64,000 nt of DNA from assembly GCA_947488615.1 (NCBI GenBank), contig CANKZU010000018.1:1-64000 (forward strand), read 5' to 3'. The number at the start of each line of letters is the position of its first letter. Position 1 is the stretch's first letter. Below the pieces are notes generated by a model. The model ran no database searches, was not told where the DNA came from, and saw only the letters and a list, made by a program, of their open reading frames with translations. The DNA is from an uncultured Aurantimonas sp. (GTDB taxonomy: Bacteria; Pseudomonadota; Alphaproteobacteria; Rhizobiales; Rhizobiaceae). A program made the position numbers and the translations under genes. Of this stretch, positions 18,473 to 27,923 are shown piece by piece.

Positions 18473-19225
18473 ATGACGAAGCGTCTCGACGGCAAGGTGG
18501 CCGTCTGCACGGCGGCCGGGCAGGGGATTGGCCGCAAGGTCGCCGAAGCGTTTCTCGAGGCCGGCGCCAAGGTCTATGCGTCCGACCGCGACGCGGCGAA
18601 GCTGGATGGGCTGAAGGCCGTCGGCATTGTGGATACGGCGGCGCTGGATGTCACGGATTCCGCGGCCGTCGCCGCCTATCTGAAGCGGATCGACACGCCG
18701 GACATTCTGTTCAACTGCGCCGGTTTCGTCCATCACGGCACGGTGCTCGACTGCGACGAGGATGCCTGGGACTTTTCCTTCGACCTCAACGTCAAGGCGA
18801 TGCATCGCACTATCTCCGGCCTGTTGCCGCGCATGGTGGAGGCTGGCGGCGGCTCGATCATCAACATGGCCTCGGCCGCGTCCTCGATCAAAGCGGCGCC
18901 GAACCGCTACGTCTACATGGCGACCAAGGCGGCGGTGATCGGCCTGACCCGCTCGGTGGCGATCGACTTCATCAAAAGCGGTATCCGCTGCAACGCGATC
19001 TGCCCCGGCACCATCGAATCGCCGTCGCTGGAAGGGCGGATCGAGGAACTCGGCAAGAGCGTCGGCGGCACCGAGAAGGCCAAGACGATGTTCATCGAGC
19101 GCCAGCCGATGGGCCGGCTTGGCACCCCCGAGGAGATCGCTCACCTGGCGATCTATCTCGCCTCGGATGAGAGTCGCTTCACCACCGGCACCACCCAGCT
19201 GATCGACGGCGGCTGGTCGCTCTGA
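18473..19225 (+). CDS. SDR family oxidoreductase, 2-keto-3-deoxy-L-fuconate dehydrogenase-like
   Basis: A classical short-chain dehydrogenase of 250 residues. The NAD site is TAAGQGIGRKVAEAF, NCAG closes the cofactor pocket, and the catalytic Ser-Tyr-Lys are in NMASAASSIK and YVYMATKAAV. It resembles the BDH2-like branch that includes 2-keto-3-deoxy-L-fuconate 4-dehydrogenase. The ATG at 18473 is preferred over the GTG at 18467 because GGGAG ends 5 bases before it. As the second gene of the operon it probably oxidises the product of the upstream dehydratase; the family similarity is from memory. Confidence 0.85.
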   Translation: MTKRLDGKVAVCTAAGQGIGRKVAEAFLEAGAKVYASDRDAAKLDGLKAVGIVDTAALDVTDSAAVAAYLKRIDTPDILFNCAGFVHHGTVLDCDEDAWDFSFDLNVKAMHRTISGLLPRMVEAGGGSIINMASAASSIKAAPNRYVYMATKAAVIGLTRSVAIDFIKSGIRCNAICPGTIESPSLEGRIEELGKSVGGTEKAKTMFIERQPMGRLGTPEEIAHLAIYLASDESRFTTGTTQLIDGGWSL

Positions 19226-19248
19226 CCCGTCCGTAGGGAGACTGATTG

Positions 19249-20235
19249 ATGCGAATTCTGATTCTGGGTGCCGGCGGCATGGTCGGGCGAAGGCTCATCG
19301 ACAAGCTTCTCGCCGACGGCAACTTCGCCGGCCAGCCGGTCGAGGCGATCGACGCCTTCGACGTGGTCGAACCGCGCTTCGACAAGGGGTCCGGTCCCAT
19401 AGCGATCGAAACCAGCGCGGGAGACATCGCCGATTCCGCAACGGTCGCGGCGCTGGTCGCCAAGCGGCCGGAAATGATCTTCCATCTGGCGGCGATCGTC
19501 TCGGGCGAGGCCGAGGCCGATTTCGAAAAAGGCTACCGGATCAACCTCGACGGGATGTCTCATCTTCTGGAGGCAATCCGCGCGCAGGGCGACGCCTATC
19601 GTCCGCGCCTGGTTTTCACTTCCTCGATCGCCGTGTTCGGCGCACCCTTCGAGGATCCGATTTCCGACACCTTCCTGCAGGCGCCGCTGACCAGCTACGG
19701 CACCCAGAAGGCGATCTGCGAGCTCTTGCTGGCCGACTACACGCGGAAGGGTTTCGTCGACGGCGTCGGCATCCGCCTGCCGACGATCGTGGTGCGTCCG
19801 GGCAAGCCGAACAAGGCGGCGTCGGGCTTCTTCTCCGGCATCATCCGCGAACCGCTGGCCGGGCACGAAGCCATCCTGCCGGTCGACGACGAAGTGCGCC
19901 ACTGGGTCGCCAGCCCGGCAGCGGCGGTCGGCTTCCTCCTCCATGCGGCGACGATGGACACCGAGATCCTGGGGCACCGCCGTTCGCTGACGATGCCGGG
20001 ACTGTCGGTCACCATCCGTGAGATGATCGAAGCGTTACGCGAGGTGGCCGGCGACGAGGTGGCTGGTCGTATCCGGCGCGAGCCGGACGCCACGATCGAG
20101 AAGATCGTTTCGGGCTGGCCGCGCGATTTCCAGGCGGACCGGGCCGTCGAGGCCGGGTTCGTCGCCGACACCGATTTCGTCGCGATCATCCGCGCCCATA
20201 TCGCCGACGAGGCAGCCCGCCAGGGCGCCCAGTGA
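19249..20235 (+). CDS. denD: NAD-dependent epimerase/dehydratase family protein, D-erythronate dehydrogenase-like (DenD)
   Basis: An extended SDR of 328 residues. It has the Rossmann motif LGAGGMVGRRL, the Ser of TSSIAVFG, and the YxxxK pair in SYGTQKAICELLL. Overall pattern, including RLPTIVVRPGKPNKAASGFFSG and RHWVASP, matches DenD, which oxidises D-erythronate to 2-oxo-D-erythronate. The usual DenD partners (OtnI, OtnK, OtnC) are not in the window. The ATG at 19249 is preferred to the TTG just before it. It lies 23 bases after the SDR gene. Confidence 0.8.
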   Translation: MRILILGAGGMVGRRLIDKLLADGNFAGQPVEAIDAFDVVEPRFDKGSGPIAIETSAGDIADSATVAALVAKRPEMIFHLAAIVSGEAEADFEKGYRINLDGMSHLLEAIRAQGDAYRPRLVFTSSIAVFGAPFEDPISDTFLQAPLTSYGTQKAICELLLADYTRKGFVDGVGIRLPTIVVRPGKPNKAASGFFSGIIREPLAGHEAILPVDDEVRHWVASPAAAVGFLLHAATMDTEILGHRRSLTMPGLSVTIREMIEALREVAGDEVAGRIRREPDATIEKIVSGWPRDFQADRAVEAGFVADTDFVAIIRAHIADEAARQGAQ

Positions 20236-20263
20236 TCGGCCATCACCCGAAGAGGAACACACC

Positions 20264-21169
20264 ATGACGGATCGTCCGCGCATCGGCTTTATCGGCGTTG
20301 GCCTGATGGGCCACGGCATGGCCAAAAACATCGTCGAAGGCGGCTACCCTTTGACGATTCTCGCCCACCGCAACCGCAAGCCGGTCGACGATCTGACGTC
20401 GCGGGGCGCCGAGGAGGCTGCGAGCGTCGCCGAAATGGCCGAAAAGGCGGAGATCGTCTTCCTGTGCCTACCGGGCAGTCCGGAGGTCGAGGCAACAATT
20501 GGCGAGATTCTCGACGCCAAGGGGGCGACGACGACGATCATCGACAGCTCCACCAGCAATCCGGTGTCCACGCGCGCCGTGGCGGAGCGTTGCCGCGAGG
20601 CCGGCGTGACGCTGATCGACGCGCCGCTGTCGCGAACGCCGAAGGAAGCCTGGGAAGGCACGCTCGACACCATGGTCGGCGCTTCGGCCGAGGATTTCGA
20701 GCGGGTTCGTCCCATCCTCGACTGCTGGGCCGGCAAGGTCGTGCGCGTCGGCGAGACCGGCGCCGGCCACACGATGAAGCTGCTCAACAACTTCCTGTCG
20801 CTCGGCTATGCCTCGCTTTATTCCGAGGCACTGGCCATCGGCGCGAAGAACGGCATCGACGCCAAGACGTTTCACGGCGTCATCAGCGGCGGCCGGATGG
20901 ATTGCGGCTTCTACCAGACCTTCATGCAATACGTCGTCGAACGCGACCGGGATGCCCACAAGTTCACGCTGCGCAACGCCCACAAGGACATGCGCTACGT
21001 CGTCTCGATGGCCAATGAGAGCGGTATCGCCTCGCATGTCTCGTCGAGCGTGAAGAACGGCCTGGCGACGGCCGAGGCCATCGGCCGCGGCGACGATTAC
21101 CTGCCGATGCTCTCCGATGTCGTGGCGGAATTGAACGGCATCGGGGCAGGACATGGCGCGAAAGAATGA
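20264..21169 (+). CDS. NAD(P)-dependent oxidoreductase, 3-hydroxyisobutyrate dehydrogenase family
   Basis: A beta-hydroxyacid dehydrogenase of 301 residues. The dinucleotide-binding motif is GFIGVGLMGHGMAKNI; the substrate motif DAPLSRTPKEAWEGTLD replaces the usual DAPVSGG, and the catalytic Lys is in GAGHTMKLLNNFLSLG. Relatives include tartronate semialdehyde reductase and L-threonate dehydrogenase. The altered substrate loop sets it apart from its paralogue at 22047. Its stop overlaps the start of the GntR gene (ATGA). Confidence 0.88.
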   Translation: MTDRPRIGFIGVGLMGHGMAKNIVEGGYPLTILAHRNRKPVDDLTSRGAEEAASVAEMAEKAEIVFLCLPGSPEVEATIGEILDAKGATTTIIDSSTSNPVSTRAVAERCREAGVTLIDAPLSRTPKEAWEGTLDTMVGASAEDFERVRPILDCWAGKVVRVGETGAGHTMKLLNNFLSLGYASLYSEALAIGAKNGIDAKTFHGVISGGRMDCGFYQTFMQYVVERDRDAHKFTLRNAHKDMRYVVSMANESGIASHVSSSVKNGLATAEAIGRGDDYLPMLSDVVAELNGIGAGHGAKE

Positions 21170-21978
21170 GCGCAGGACCAGACGCTGATGCGCCAGCAGC
21201 AGGGAGGCCGGCACTGACCAAGCCGGACACCGCCAGCGACAATGGTCGCAGAAGGACGGCCCCGCCAGCCGCTTCGGGCGGCTCGCGGCCACGGCCGACG
21301 CTGCAGGGCGTCGGCAAGATGCCGGCGCGCGAGCGGGCCTATCACGAACTGAAGTTCCGAATCCTCGAAGGCCGCCTGCCGCCCGGCACCACGCTGCTGG
21401 AGACCGAGGTCGCCAGTCTTCTATCGCTTAGCCGCACGCCGATCCGTGAGGCGCTGATCCGGCTCGAGGAGGAGGGCCTCGTCGCGGTGCGGCCGCGCCA
21501 CGGCATTACCGTGAAGGCCCAATCGCTCGACGATCTCGCCGACATCTACGAGGTGTTTTCCACTCTTGAGGTCAAGGCCGCGCAACTGGCCGCCCGCCGT
21601 GGTCTTTCAAAATCCGAAGCCGACCGCCTGCACAGCCTAATGGCGCAACTGGAGCGCGCGACGCAACGCGACGACATCGAGCAATGGTCGCGGCTGGACG
21701 ACATCTTTCATGCCGAGATCGTCTCGTTCTGCGGCAATGCCAGACTGCAGGCGACGCTCCGGCAGTACTGGGACCAGCAATATCGCGCCCGCATGGCGAT
21801 CATGCCGCTTCGTCCGCGCCCGACGCAATCGGACGAGGAGCACCGGGCAATCGTCGCGGCGATACTGGCAGGTGACGAAATCGAGGCCGGGCGTCTCCAT
21901 GAACTGCATCGCGAGCGCGCCGACCGGCAGGCGCTCGACCTGCTGCGCAGCCAGTCCGGCGAGGCCAAGGGCCTGTAA
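21166..21978 (+). CDS. GntR family transcriptional regulator, FCD domain
   Basis: A 270-residue FadR-type regulator. After a disordered, Ala/Pro-rich N-terminal 48 residues, the winged helix is seen in LKFRILEGRLPPGTTLLETEVASLLSLSRTPIREALIRLEEEGL; the C-terminal FCD domain includes the metal/ligand residues of DDIFHAEIV and SDEEHRAIVAAI. It is coupled to the dehydrogenase upstream by a 4-base overlap. It probably represses the TRAP/uxaA and IlvD/Edd units through the TGTATAC operators and releases them on binding a sugar acid. Confidence 0.88.
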   Translation: MSAGPDADAPAAGRPALTKPDTASDNGRRRTAPPAASGGSRPRPTLQGVGKMPARERAYHELKFRILEGRLPPGTTLLETEVASLLSLSRTPIREALIRLEEEGLVAVRPRHGITVKAQSLDDLADIYEVFSTLEVKAAQLAARRGLSKSEADRLHSLMAQLERATQRDDIEQWSRLDDIFHAEIVSFCGNARLQATLRQYWDQQYRARMAIMPLRPRPTQSDEEHRAIVAAILAGDEIEAGRLHELHRERADRQALDLLRSQSGEAKGL

Positions 21979-22046
21979 ACTTCTATCTCGCTTCGCGGCC
22001 GGCCGAACACCTGGCCCCGCTGTCCATCTTTGTTAAGGAGCCGCCC

Positions 22047-22970
22047 ATGAGCCTCGACAACATCACGCTGATCGGCACCGGCATCATGGGTGCGCCGATG
22101 GCGCGGAACATCGCCAAGGCCGGCTTCCGCGTCACCGTCTGGAACCGGACGCGCGCGAAAGCCGAGGCGCTCGCCGATATCGCGACCGTCGCCGCCGATC
22201 CGCGTGAGGCCGTGGCCAGGGCCGACGCCGTCATCACCATGGTCGACAATTCGCCGATCGTTACGGAGATCTATTTCGGCGATAGCGGCGGCGTCGCCGC
22301 CGCGCCGGACAACGCGCTGTTCATCGACATGTCGTCGATCCAGCCGAGCGTCGCGCGCGACCACGCCGCCGCCATCGAGAAGGCCGGACGACGCCATATC
22401 GATGCGCCGGTGTCGGGTGGTGAAAAGGGCGCGATCGAGGCGACCCTCGCCATCATGGCCGGCGGCCGCGCCGAGGATTTCGCCGAGGCGGAGCCGGTTT
22501 TGAAGGCGATGGGCCGGCCGACCCATGTCGGCGTCCATGGCGCCGGCCAAGTCGCCAAGCTCGCCAATCAGGCGATCGTTGCCGTCACGATCGGCGCCGT
22601 CGCGGAGGCGATGCTGCTTGCCCAGGAAGGCGGCTGCGACCCCGCCGCGCTGCGCGATGCGCTGATGGGCGGGTTTGCGACCTCACGGATTCTCGACCTC
22701 CACGGCGAGCGCATGACCGAGCGCAACTGGGTTCCCGGCGGCCCGCTCGAACTGCAATTGAAGGATCTGGAAAACGCGCTCGAAGTGGCGCGGGAGGCGG
22801 GATTGACCCTGCCGCTGACCGAAAAGGCGCGCGACGCCTTCCATGCGCTGGCCAAGGAGATGGAGATGGGTCGTCACGATCACGCGGCCTATCTGCTGTG
22901 GCTGGAGGCGATCAATCCCGGCAAGCGGCTCGGCGCCGGGCCCGACCACAATCCGGGCGCCAACGCCTGA
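22047..22970 (+). CDS. NAD(P)-dependent oxidoreductase, tartronate semialdehyde reductase-like
   Basis: A 307-residue beta-hydroxyacid dehydrogenase with the full family motifs: GTGIMGAPMARNIAKAGF, DAPVSGGEKGAIEATL and GAGQVAKLANQ, with the catalytic Lys in the last. It resembles GlxR/GarR and YgbJ-like enzymes that handle tartronate semialdehyde or related short hydroxyacids. It follows the GntR gene at 68 bases and is the last gene of the sugar-acid set. Confidence 0.88.
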   Translation: MSLDNITLIGTGIMGAPMARNIAKAGFRVTVWNRTRAKAEALADIATVAADPREAVARADAVITMVDNSPIVTEIYFGDSGGVAAAPDNALFIDMSSIQPSVARDHAAAIEKAGRRHIDAPVSGGEKGAIEATLAIMAGGRAEDFAEAEPVLKAMGRPTHVGVHGAGQVAKLANQAIVAVTIGAVAEAMLLAQEGGCDPAALRDALMGGFATSRILDLHGERMTERNWVPGGPLELQLKDLENALEVAREAGLTLPLTEKARDAFHALAKEMEMGRHDHAAYLLWLEAINPGKRLGAGPDHNPGANA

Positions 22971-22976
22971 CACCCA

Positions 22977-23000
22977 CATCGCTGGTCGCGGTCAGCGATG
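22977..23000. terminator. Short inverted repeat between convergent genes
   Basis: CATCGCTG and CAGCGATG (8 bp, 8-base loop) lie between the ends of the dehydrogenase and galE genes and overlap the galE stop. No T-run; a weak candidate for a two-way terminator. Confidence 0.3.
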
Positions 23001-23981
23001 ATTGCGGCGGGCGAGGGCGCGTTCCCAGTCGAGCGCGTGACTGACGATCTGCCGCAGATCGTCGTATTCGGCCACCCAGCCAAGTTCTTTTCGCGCGCGT
23101 GTCGGATCGGCGACGATCGCGGCGGGGTCGCCGGGTCTGCGGCCCCGTATGCGGATCTCGAAGTCCTTGCCCACGACAGCCTTGACCGCGTTCAGCACTT
23201 CCAGAACCGAATAGCCCCGCCCATAGCCGCAATTGGCAACCATGCTGGACCCGCCGGCGCGCAGCCGTTCGAGCGCCAGGTAATGGGCTTTCACCAGATC
23301 CGTCACATGGATGTAGTCGCGCACGCAGGTGCCGTCGGCGGTCGGATAATCGGTGCCGTAGAGTTCGAGGAAGGCGCGTTTTCCCAGCGCGGTTTCGGAC
23401 GCGACCTTGATCAGATGCGTCGCGCCCCTGGTTGATTCGCCGGTACGGCCGAGTGGGTCGGCACCCGCGACGTTGAAGTAGCGCAGCGCGGTGTAGCAAA
23501 AATCATGCGCGGCGGCCGTGTCCCGCAGCATCATCTCGGTCATCAGCTTGGATGAGCCATAGGGCGAATCCGGCAGCGTGGCGGCCGCTTCGGTGACCGG
23601 GATCGTGGCGGGCGAGCCGTAGACCGCCGCGGTCGAGGAAAAGATGAAATGCTTGACGCCGTTGCGGACCGCCGCCGCGATCAGGGCGCGCGACTTGATC
23701 GTGTTGTTCTCGTAATAGTCGAGCGGATCGGCGACGGATTCCGGCACGATGATCGAGCCGGCGAAATGGATGATGGCATCGACATCATGCGCCGCGATCG
23801 TGCGATCGAGGAGATCGGCATCGCCAACATCGCCGACCACCAGTGTCGCCTCGGGCGGCACCGCCCAGTCGAAGCCGGTGGACAACCGGTCGAGAACGAC
23901 CACCGTTTCGCCCCGATCCAGGAGTTCCCAGGCCATGTGGCTGCCGATATAGCCGGCGCCGCCGGTGACGAGTATCGCCAT
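22992..23981 (-). CDS. galE: UDP-glucose 4-epimerase
   Basis: An extended SDR of 329 residues that interconverts UDP-glucose and UDP-galactose for surface polysaccharides. The NAD motif is TGGAGYIGSHMAWELL; the catalytic Ser is in FSSTAAVYG and the Tyr-Lys pair in YGSSKLMTE. Other family landmarks are YYENNT and RYFNVAGAD. It stands alone, convergent with the sugar-acid operon and divergent from rplU. Confidence 0.93.
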   Translation of the reverse strand: MAILVTGGAGYIGSHMAWELLDRGETVVVLDRLSTGFDWAVPPEATLVVGDVGDADLLDRTIAAHDVDAIIHFAGSIIVPESVADPLDYYENNTIKSRALIAAAVRNGVKHFIFSSTAAVYGSPATIPVTEAAATLPDSPYGSSKLMTEMMLRDTAAAHDFCYTALRYFNVAGADPLGRTGESTRGATHLIKVASETALGKRAFLELYGTDYPTADGTCVRDYIHVTDLVKAHYLALERLRAGGSSMVANCGYGRGYSVLEVLNAVKAVVGKDFEIRIRGRRPGDPAAIVADPTRARKELGWVAEYDDLRQIVSHALDWERALARRNHR

Positions 23982-24286
23982 GATCGGGTCCTGTCCTCAT
24001 ACTTGCCGCGGGGCACGACAGATTGCGGCAATGCCGCATCTCCAAGGTGACCGGGTCACAACGACCACGGCCGATCCCATATCCGGCGCGAGGAAGGCAA
24101 GCAACCGATCGGTATCGGGGCTGCAAAGTTGACTTGACCTTGAGGACCCGGCCCGCTAGTGACGGACATCAAATTGGGGCGTGGCTTGACCGCGCCCGTT
24201 TGTTTTCGCCCTATTCGCAACCGACTGACAAGAAGATGGCCCGGGCCTTTTATGGCGCGAGAGCCGATCGAACGAACGGAGATAAA
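23982..24286. other. Intergenic region galE-rplU
   Basis: No gene is seen. It holds the divergent start regions of galE and rplU. A plus-strand promoter candidate is at 24186-24215, leaving an untranslated leader of about 65 bases for rplU. I saw no clear L21-binding structure. Confidence 0.5.
24186..24215 (+). promoter_or_regulatory. Candidate sigma-70 promoter for rplU-rpmA
   Basis: TTGACC at 24186-24191 followed after 18 bases by CCTATT at 24210-24215, 72 bases before the rplU start. Fit to the alphaproteobacterial consensus is moderate. Confidence 0.35.
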
Positions 24287-24979
24287 ATGTTCGCAGTCAT
24301 TAAGACCGGTGGCAAGCAGTACCGCGTTGTCCCCGAAGACCAGTTCACCATCGAGCGACTGCCTGGCGAGGCCGGCGATCTCTTGACGTTCAAGGAAGTG
24401 CTGATGGTCGGCTCGACCATCGGCGCGCCGTTCGTCGCGGGCGCCTCGGTGACCGCCGAGATCATCGGCCAGACGCGCGGCAAGAAGGTCATTTCCTTCA
24501 AGAAGCGCCGTCGGCAGAACTCCAAGCGTTCGCGCGGCCATCGCCAGGATCTGACGCTGATCCGCGTCGCCGAAATCCTGACCGACGGCAAGGCGCCGTC
24601 GAAGACGTCGGCCGCCAGAACGAAGCCCGTCAAGGCCGCGAAGCCGGACGAGGACAAGAAGGCAAAGCCGGCCAAGGCGACCGAGGAAGCCGCCAAGCCT
24701 GCGAAGGCTGCCGACACGGCGGCGGAGCCGAAGCAGGCGGCAGCATCTGCGCCGGCGGCCCTGTTCACCGCCCCGAAGGGTGATGCCGACAAGCTGACCA
24801 CGATCAAGGGCATCGGTCCGGTCGCCGAGAAGCAGCTCAACGAGCAGGGCATCACCACCTTTGCCCAGATCGCCAAGCTGAGCGACAAGGACGTGGCGCG
24901 GATCGACGAGCATATGCCGTTCAGCGCCGCCCAGATCGAAGATTGGCGCGAGCAGGCTAAAGAGCTGGCGAAGAAATAG
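24287..24979 (+). CDS. rplU: 50S ribosomal protein L21 with C-terminal helix-hairpin-helix extension
   Basis: The first 103 or so residues are a normal L21 ([40 protein letters not shown]). Then comes a Lys/Ala-rich linker of about 65 residues and a compact C-terminal domain ([20 protein letters not shown] and following residues) that looks like a helix-hairpin-helix/SAM-like DNA- or RNA-binding fold. Total is 230 residues, about twice bacterial norm; such extended L21 proteins occur in Rhizobiales. The start is fixed by homology at ATG 24287. It is followed by rpmA at 61 bases. Confidence 0.93.
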   Translation: MFAVIKTGGKQYRVVPEDQFTIERLPGEAGDLLTFKEVLMVGSTIGAPFVAGASVTAEIIGQTRGKKVISFKKRRRQNSKRSRGHRQDLTLIRVAEILTDGKAPSKTSAARTKPVKAAKPDEDKKAKPAKATEEAAKPAKAADTAAEPKQAAASAPAALFTAPKGDADKLTTIKGIGPVAEKQLNEQGITTFAQIAKLSDKDVARIDEHMPFSAAQIEDWREQAKELAKK

Positions 24980-25040
24980 GTCCGGGGCGGATTTCCCCCG
25001 CGAACCCGATCCGGTAGCCTGACAGGCAAGGAGACAGACG

Positions 25041-25310
25041 ATGGCACATAAGAAAGCAGGCGGCTCTTCGCGCAACGGTCGCGATTCCGAATCCAAGCGC
25101 CTCGGCGTGAAAAAGTTCGGCGGCGAAGCGGTGATTCCAGGCAACATTCTCATCCGGCAGCGCGGCACGCGCTGGCATCCAGGCACGAATGTCGGCATGG
25201 GCAAGGATCACACGCTATTCGCCAAGGCCGAGGGTAACGTCGCGTTCCAGCACAAGGCGAACGGGCGCACCTACGTAGCCGTCATGCCGAAAGCAGAAGC
25301 CGCCGAGTGA
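25041..25310 (+). CDS. rpmA: 50S ribosomal protein L27
   Basis: An 89-residue ribosomal protein of the large subunit near the peptidyl transferase centre. [20 protein letters not shown] is the typical N-terminus without a cleavable extension. The ribosome site AAGGAGAC is well placed. The operon ends at the terminator at 25391. Confidence 0.97.
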   Translation: MAHKKAGGSSRNGRDSESKRLGVKKFGGEAVIPGNILIRQRGTRWHPGTNVGMGKDHTLFAKAEGNVAFQHKANGRTYVAVMPKAEAAE

Positions 25311-25390
25311 CCGGAGCTTCAGAGCGCCGGCGTTCCAACGACCCGGCCCTCTGATCCTTCCGAGACGCATCGGACTTCAGAGCGAGATCA

Positions 25391-25418
25391 GGGGAGATGG
25401 ACCGCCATCTCCCCTTTT
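25391..25418 (+). terminator. Rho-independent terminator after rpmA
   Basis: GGGGAGATGG, loop ACCG, CCATCTCCCC, then TTTT: a perfect 10-bp stem with a short U-tract. It separates the ribosomal operon from the acetyltransferase gene. Confidence 0.85.
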
Positions 25419-25441
25419 CGCGTCTGAGGAAGGACGATGCG

Positions 25442-26017
25442 ATGACCGAGGACAGTCTGGCCCCCAGCCCCTTCGATGACGAATGTCGGATCAGAACCAC
25501 GCGGCTGGTGATGCGCAAGGCGATCGCTGCAGATGCCGCCGCAATCGCCCGGCAGGCCGGTGACAAGCAAATCGCGATGATGACGGCGCGGATTCCCTAT
25601 CCCTATTCGCTCGCCGACGCCAAAGCCTTCATCGCCAATCCCGGTGACGAGTTCGTCCGCGCCGTGACTCTCGTCTCGGATGGCAGCCTGATCGGTGTCG
25701 CGGGACTGAAGCCCTGTCGCGATGGCCGCGCCGTCGAGTTGGGTTATTGGCTCGGCGTCGACCATTGGGGCAAGGGCTACGGCACCGAAGCGGCCCAGGC
25801 CTTCGTCGATTTCGCCTTCGTCTCGTCGGATATCGAATGCGTCTGGGGACGATGCCGGGTGATCAACGCCACCTCGCGGCGCGTCTTGGAGAAATGCGGA
25901 TTCCAGATGCGTCGGATGGGCATGGTGGATTCGGTCTACGCGGGCCGTGTGTCGACCGAGGATTATCATCTCGATCGCGGCGCCTGGACCGCTCTGAAGG
26001 CGTGGGGCGGCAAATGA
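25442..26017 (+). CDS. GNAT family N-acetyltransferase (RimJ/RimL-like)
   Basis: A 191-residue acetyltransferase. TTRLVMRKAIAADAAAIARQ at the N-terminus and the CoA-binding stretch ELGYWLGVDHWGKGYGTEAA are typical of the RimJ/RimL group. It is commonly found between rpmA and obgE in this order. The ATG at 25442 has AGGAAGGA 8 bases upstream; the frame is open to 25397. The acceptor is unknown. Its stop overlaps the next gene. Confidence 0.88.
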   Translation: MTEDSLAPSPFDDECRIRTTRLVMRKAIAADAAAIARQAGDKQIAMMTARIPYPYSLADAKAFIANPGDEFVRAVTLVSDGSLIGVAGLKPCRDGRAVELGYWLGVDHWGKGYGTEAAQAFVDFAFVSSDIECVWGRCRVINATSRRVLEKCGFQMRRMGMVDSVYAGRVSTEDYHLDRGAWTALKAWGGK

Positions 26018-26610
26018 CGGGTAAGCAGGCCAGGCGTCGGCCTTGGATGTCGGTGATCGCAGGTGGCGCCGTCATTCTGCTAGCGGGCATGGCCTGGACC
26101 GTCGCGCCGTCGTCGCGTCTTCCACAACCCGATCCGGACGGCCTGTCGCTGCCGGATTTCTTCGAGGGCAAGTCGGTCTCGAAGGGCACGGTGACCACGG
26201 CCTTCATTTCCACCGAGGCTTTCACCGCCGAATTCGAGGGCAAGCAGACCGGCGACCGGTTCCAGCTTGACGAGCGCTTTGCCTTTTCCGATGGCAAGCG
26301 TCTGCAGCGCTGGGATCTGGTGCGGACCGGCCCGGGCATCTACGGCGGCACCGTCGCGACGGAGCTGAAGACGGGGGACCTTGCGCCGCCAATGCCGGTG
26401 GTCGGCGTTCAGACGAAGAACGGCGCCGTTCTCGACTATGACGGCTATGCGCCGGGCGGCGGCGGCACGCTTCTGCATTTTCGCCACGAGATGACCGGCC
26501 GTCCCGACGGTACGGTCGCCAACCATGTCACTGTCTCGAAATTCGGAATTCCGCTCGCTACCTCGGATGTGACCTTCGCCAAGAGCCGGGATGCGCTCGC
26601 GCCGTATTGA
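26014..26610 (+). CDS. DUF3833-like exported protein
   Basis: A 198-residue protein with an N-terminal membrane anchor or signal (SVIAGGAVILLAGMAWTV). The body LPDFFEGKSVSKGTVTTAFI ... FAFSDGKRLQRWDLVRTGPG has the pattern of DUF3833 proteins, which are predicted beta-rich envelope proteins of unknown function. It overlaps the acetyltransferase gene by ATGA, so the two are co-translated. Family call is from pattern, not a search. Confidence 0.65.
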   Translation: MTGKQARRRPWMSVIAGGAVILLAGMAWTVAPSSRLPQPDPDGLSLPDFFEGKSVSKGTVTTAFISTEAFTAEFEGKQTGDRFQLDERFAFSDGKRLQRWDLVRTGPGIYGGTVATELKTGDLAPPMPVVGVQTKNGAVLDYDGYAPGGGGTLLHFRHEMTGRPDGTVANHVTVSKFGIPLATSDVTFAKSRDALAPY

Positions 26611-26669
26611 ACCGATAACACGGGGTCGTTTCCAACGGCGGCCCGGACCGCTATGACTGGCGAGCTGGA

Positions 26670-26747
26670 CTAGTGGATTGAATTTGACATTTGTTACCCA
26701 TGTGCGGCGGACTCGAGATCAAATGGCAAATTTGAAAAATCCACTAG
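26670..26747. repeat. Long imperfect hairpin, copy A of a twin element
   Basis: The left arm 26670-26693 starts CTAGTGGATT and ends GACATTTG; the right arm 26720-26747 is its imperfect reverse complement (CAAATGGC ... AATCCACTAG). The arms enclose about 26 bases. The same architecture recurs at 26760-26838 with different bases in both arms. It looks like a small dispersed palindromic element (REP/MITE-like) or a structured RNA. Confidence 0.7.
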
Positions 26748-26759
26748 CCTCATAGAGTT

Positions 26760-27922
<1,163 letters not shown>

Positions 27923-27923
<1 letters not shown>

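Noticed and set aside
16675..18570. 631-codon minus-strand frame opposite the IlvD/Edd gene
   Set aside because: Same reason; the plus strand shows the three cluster cysteines and family motifs.
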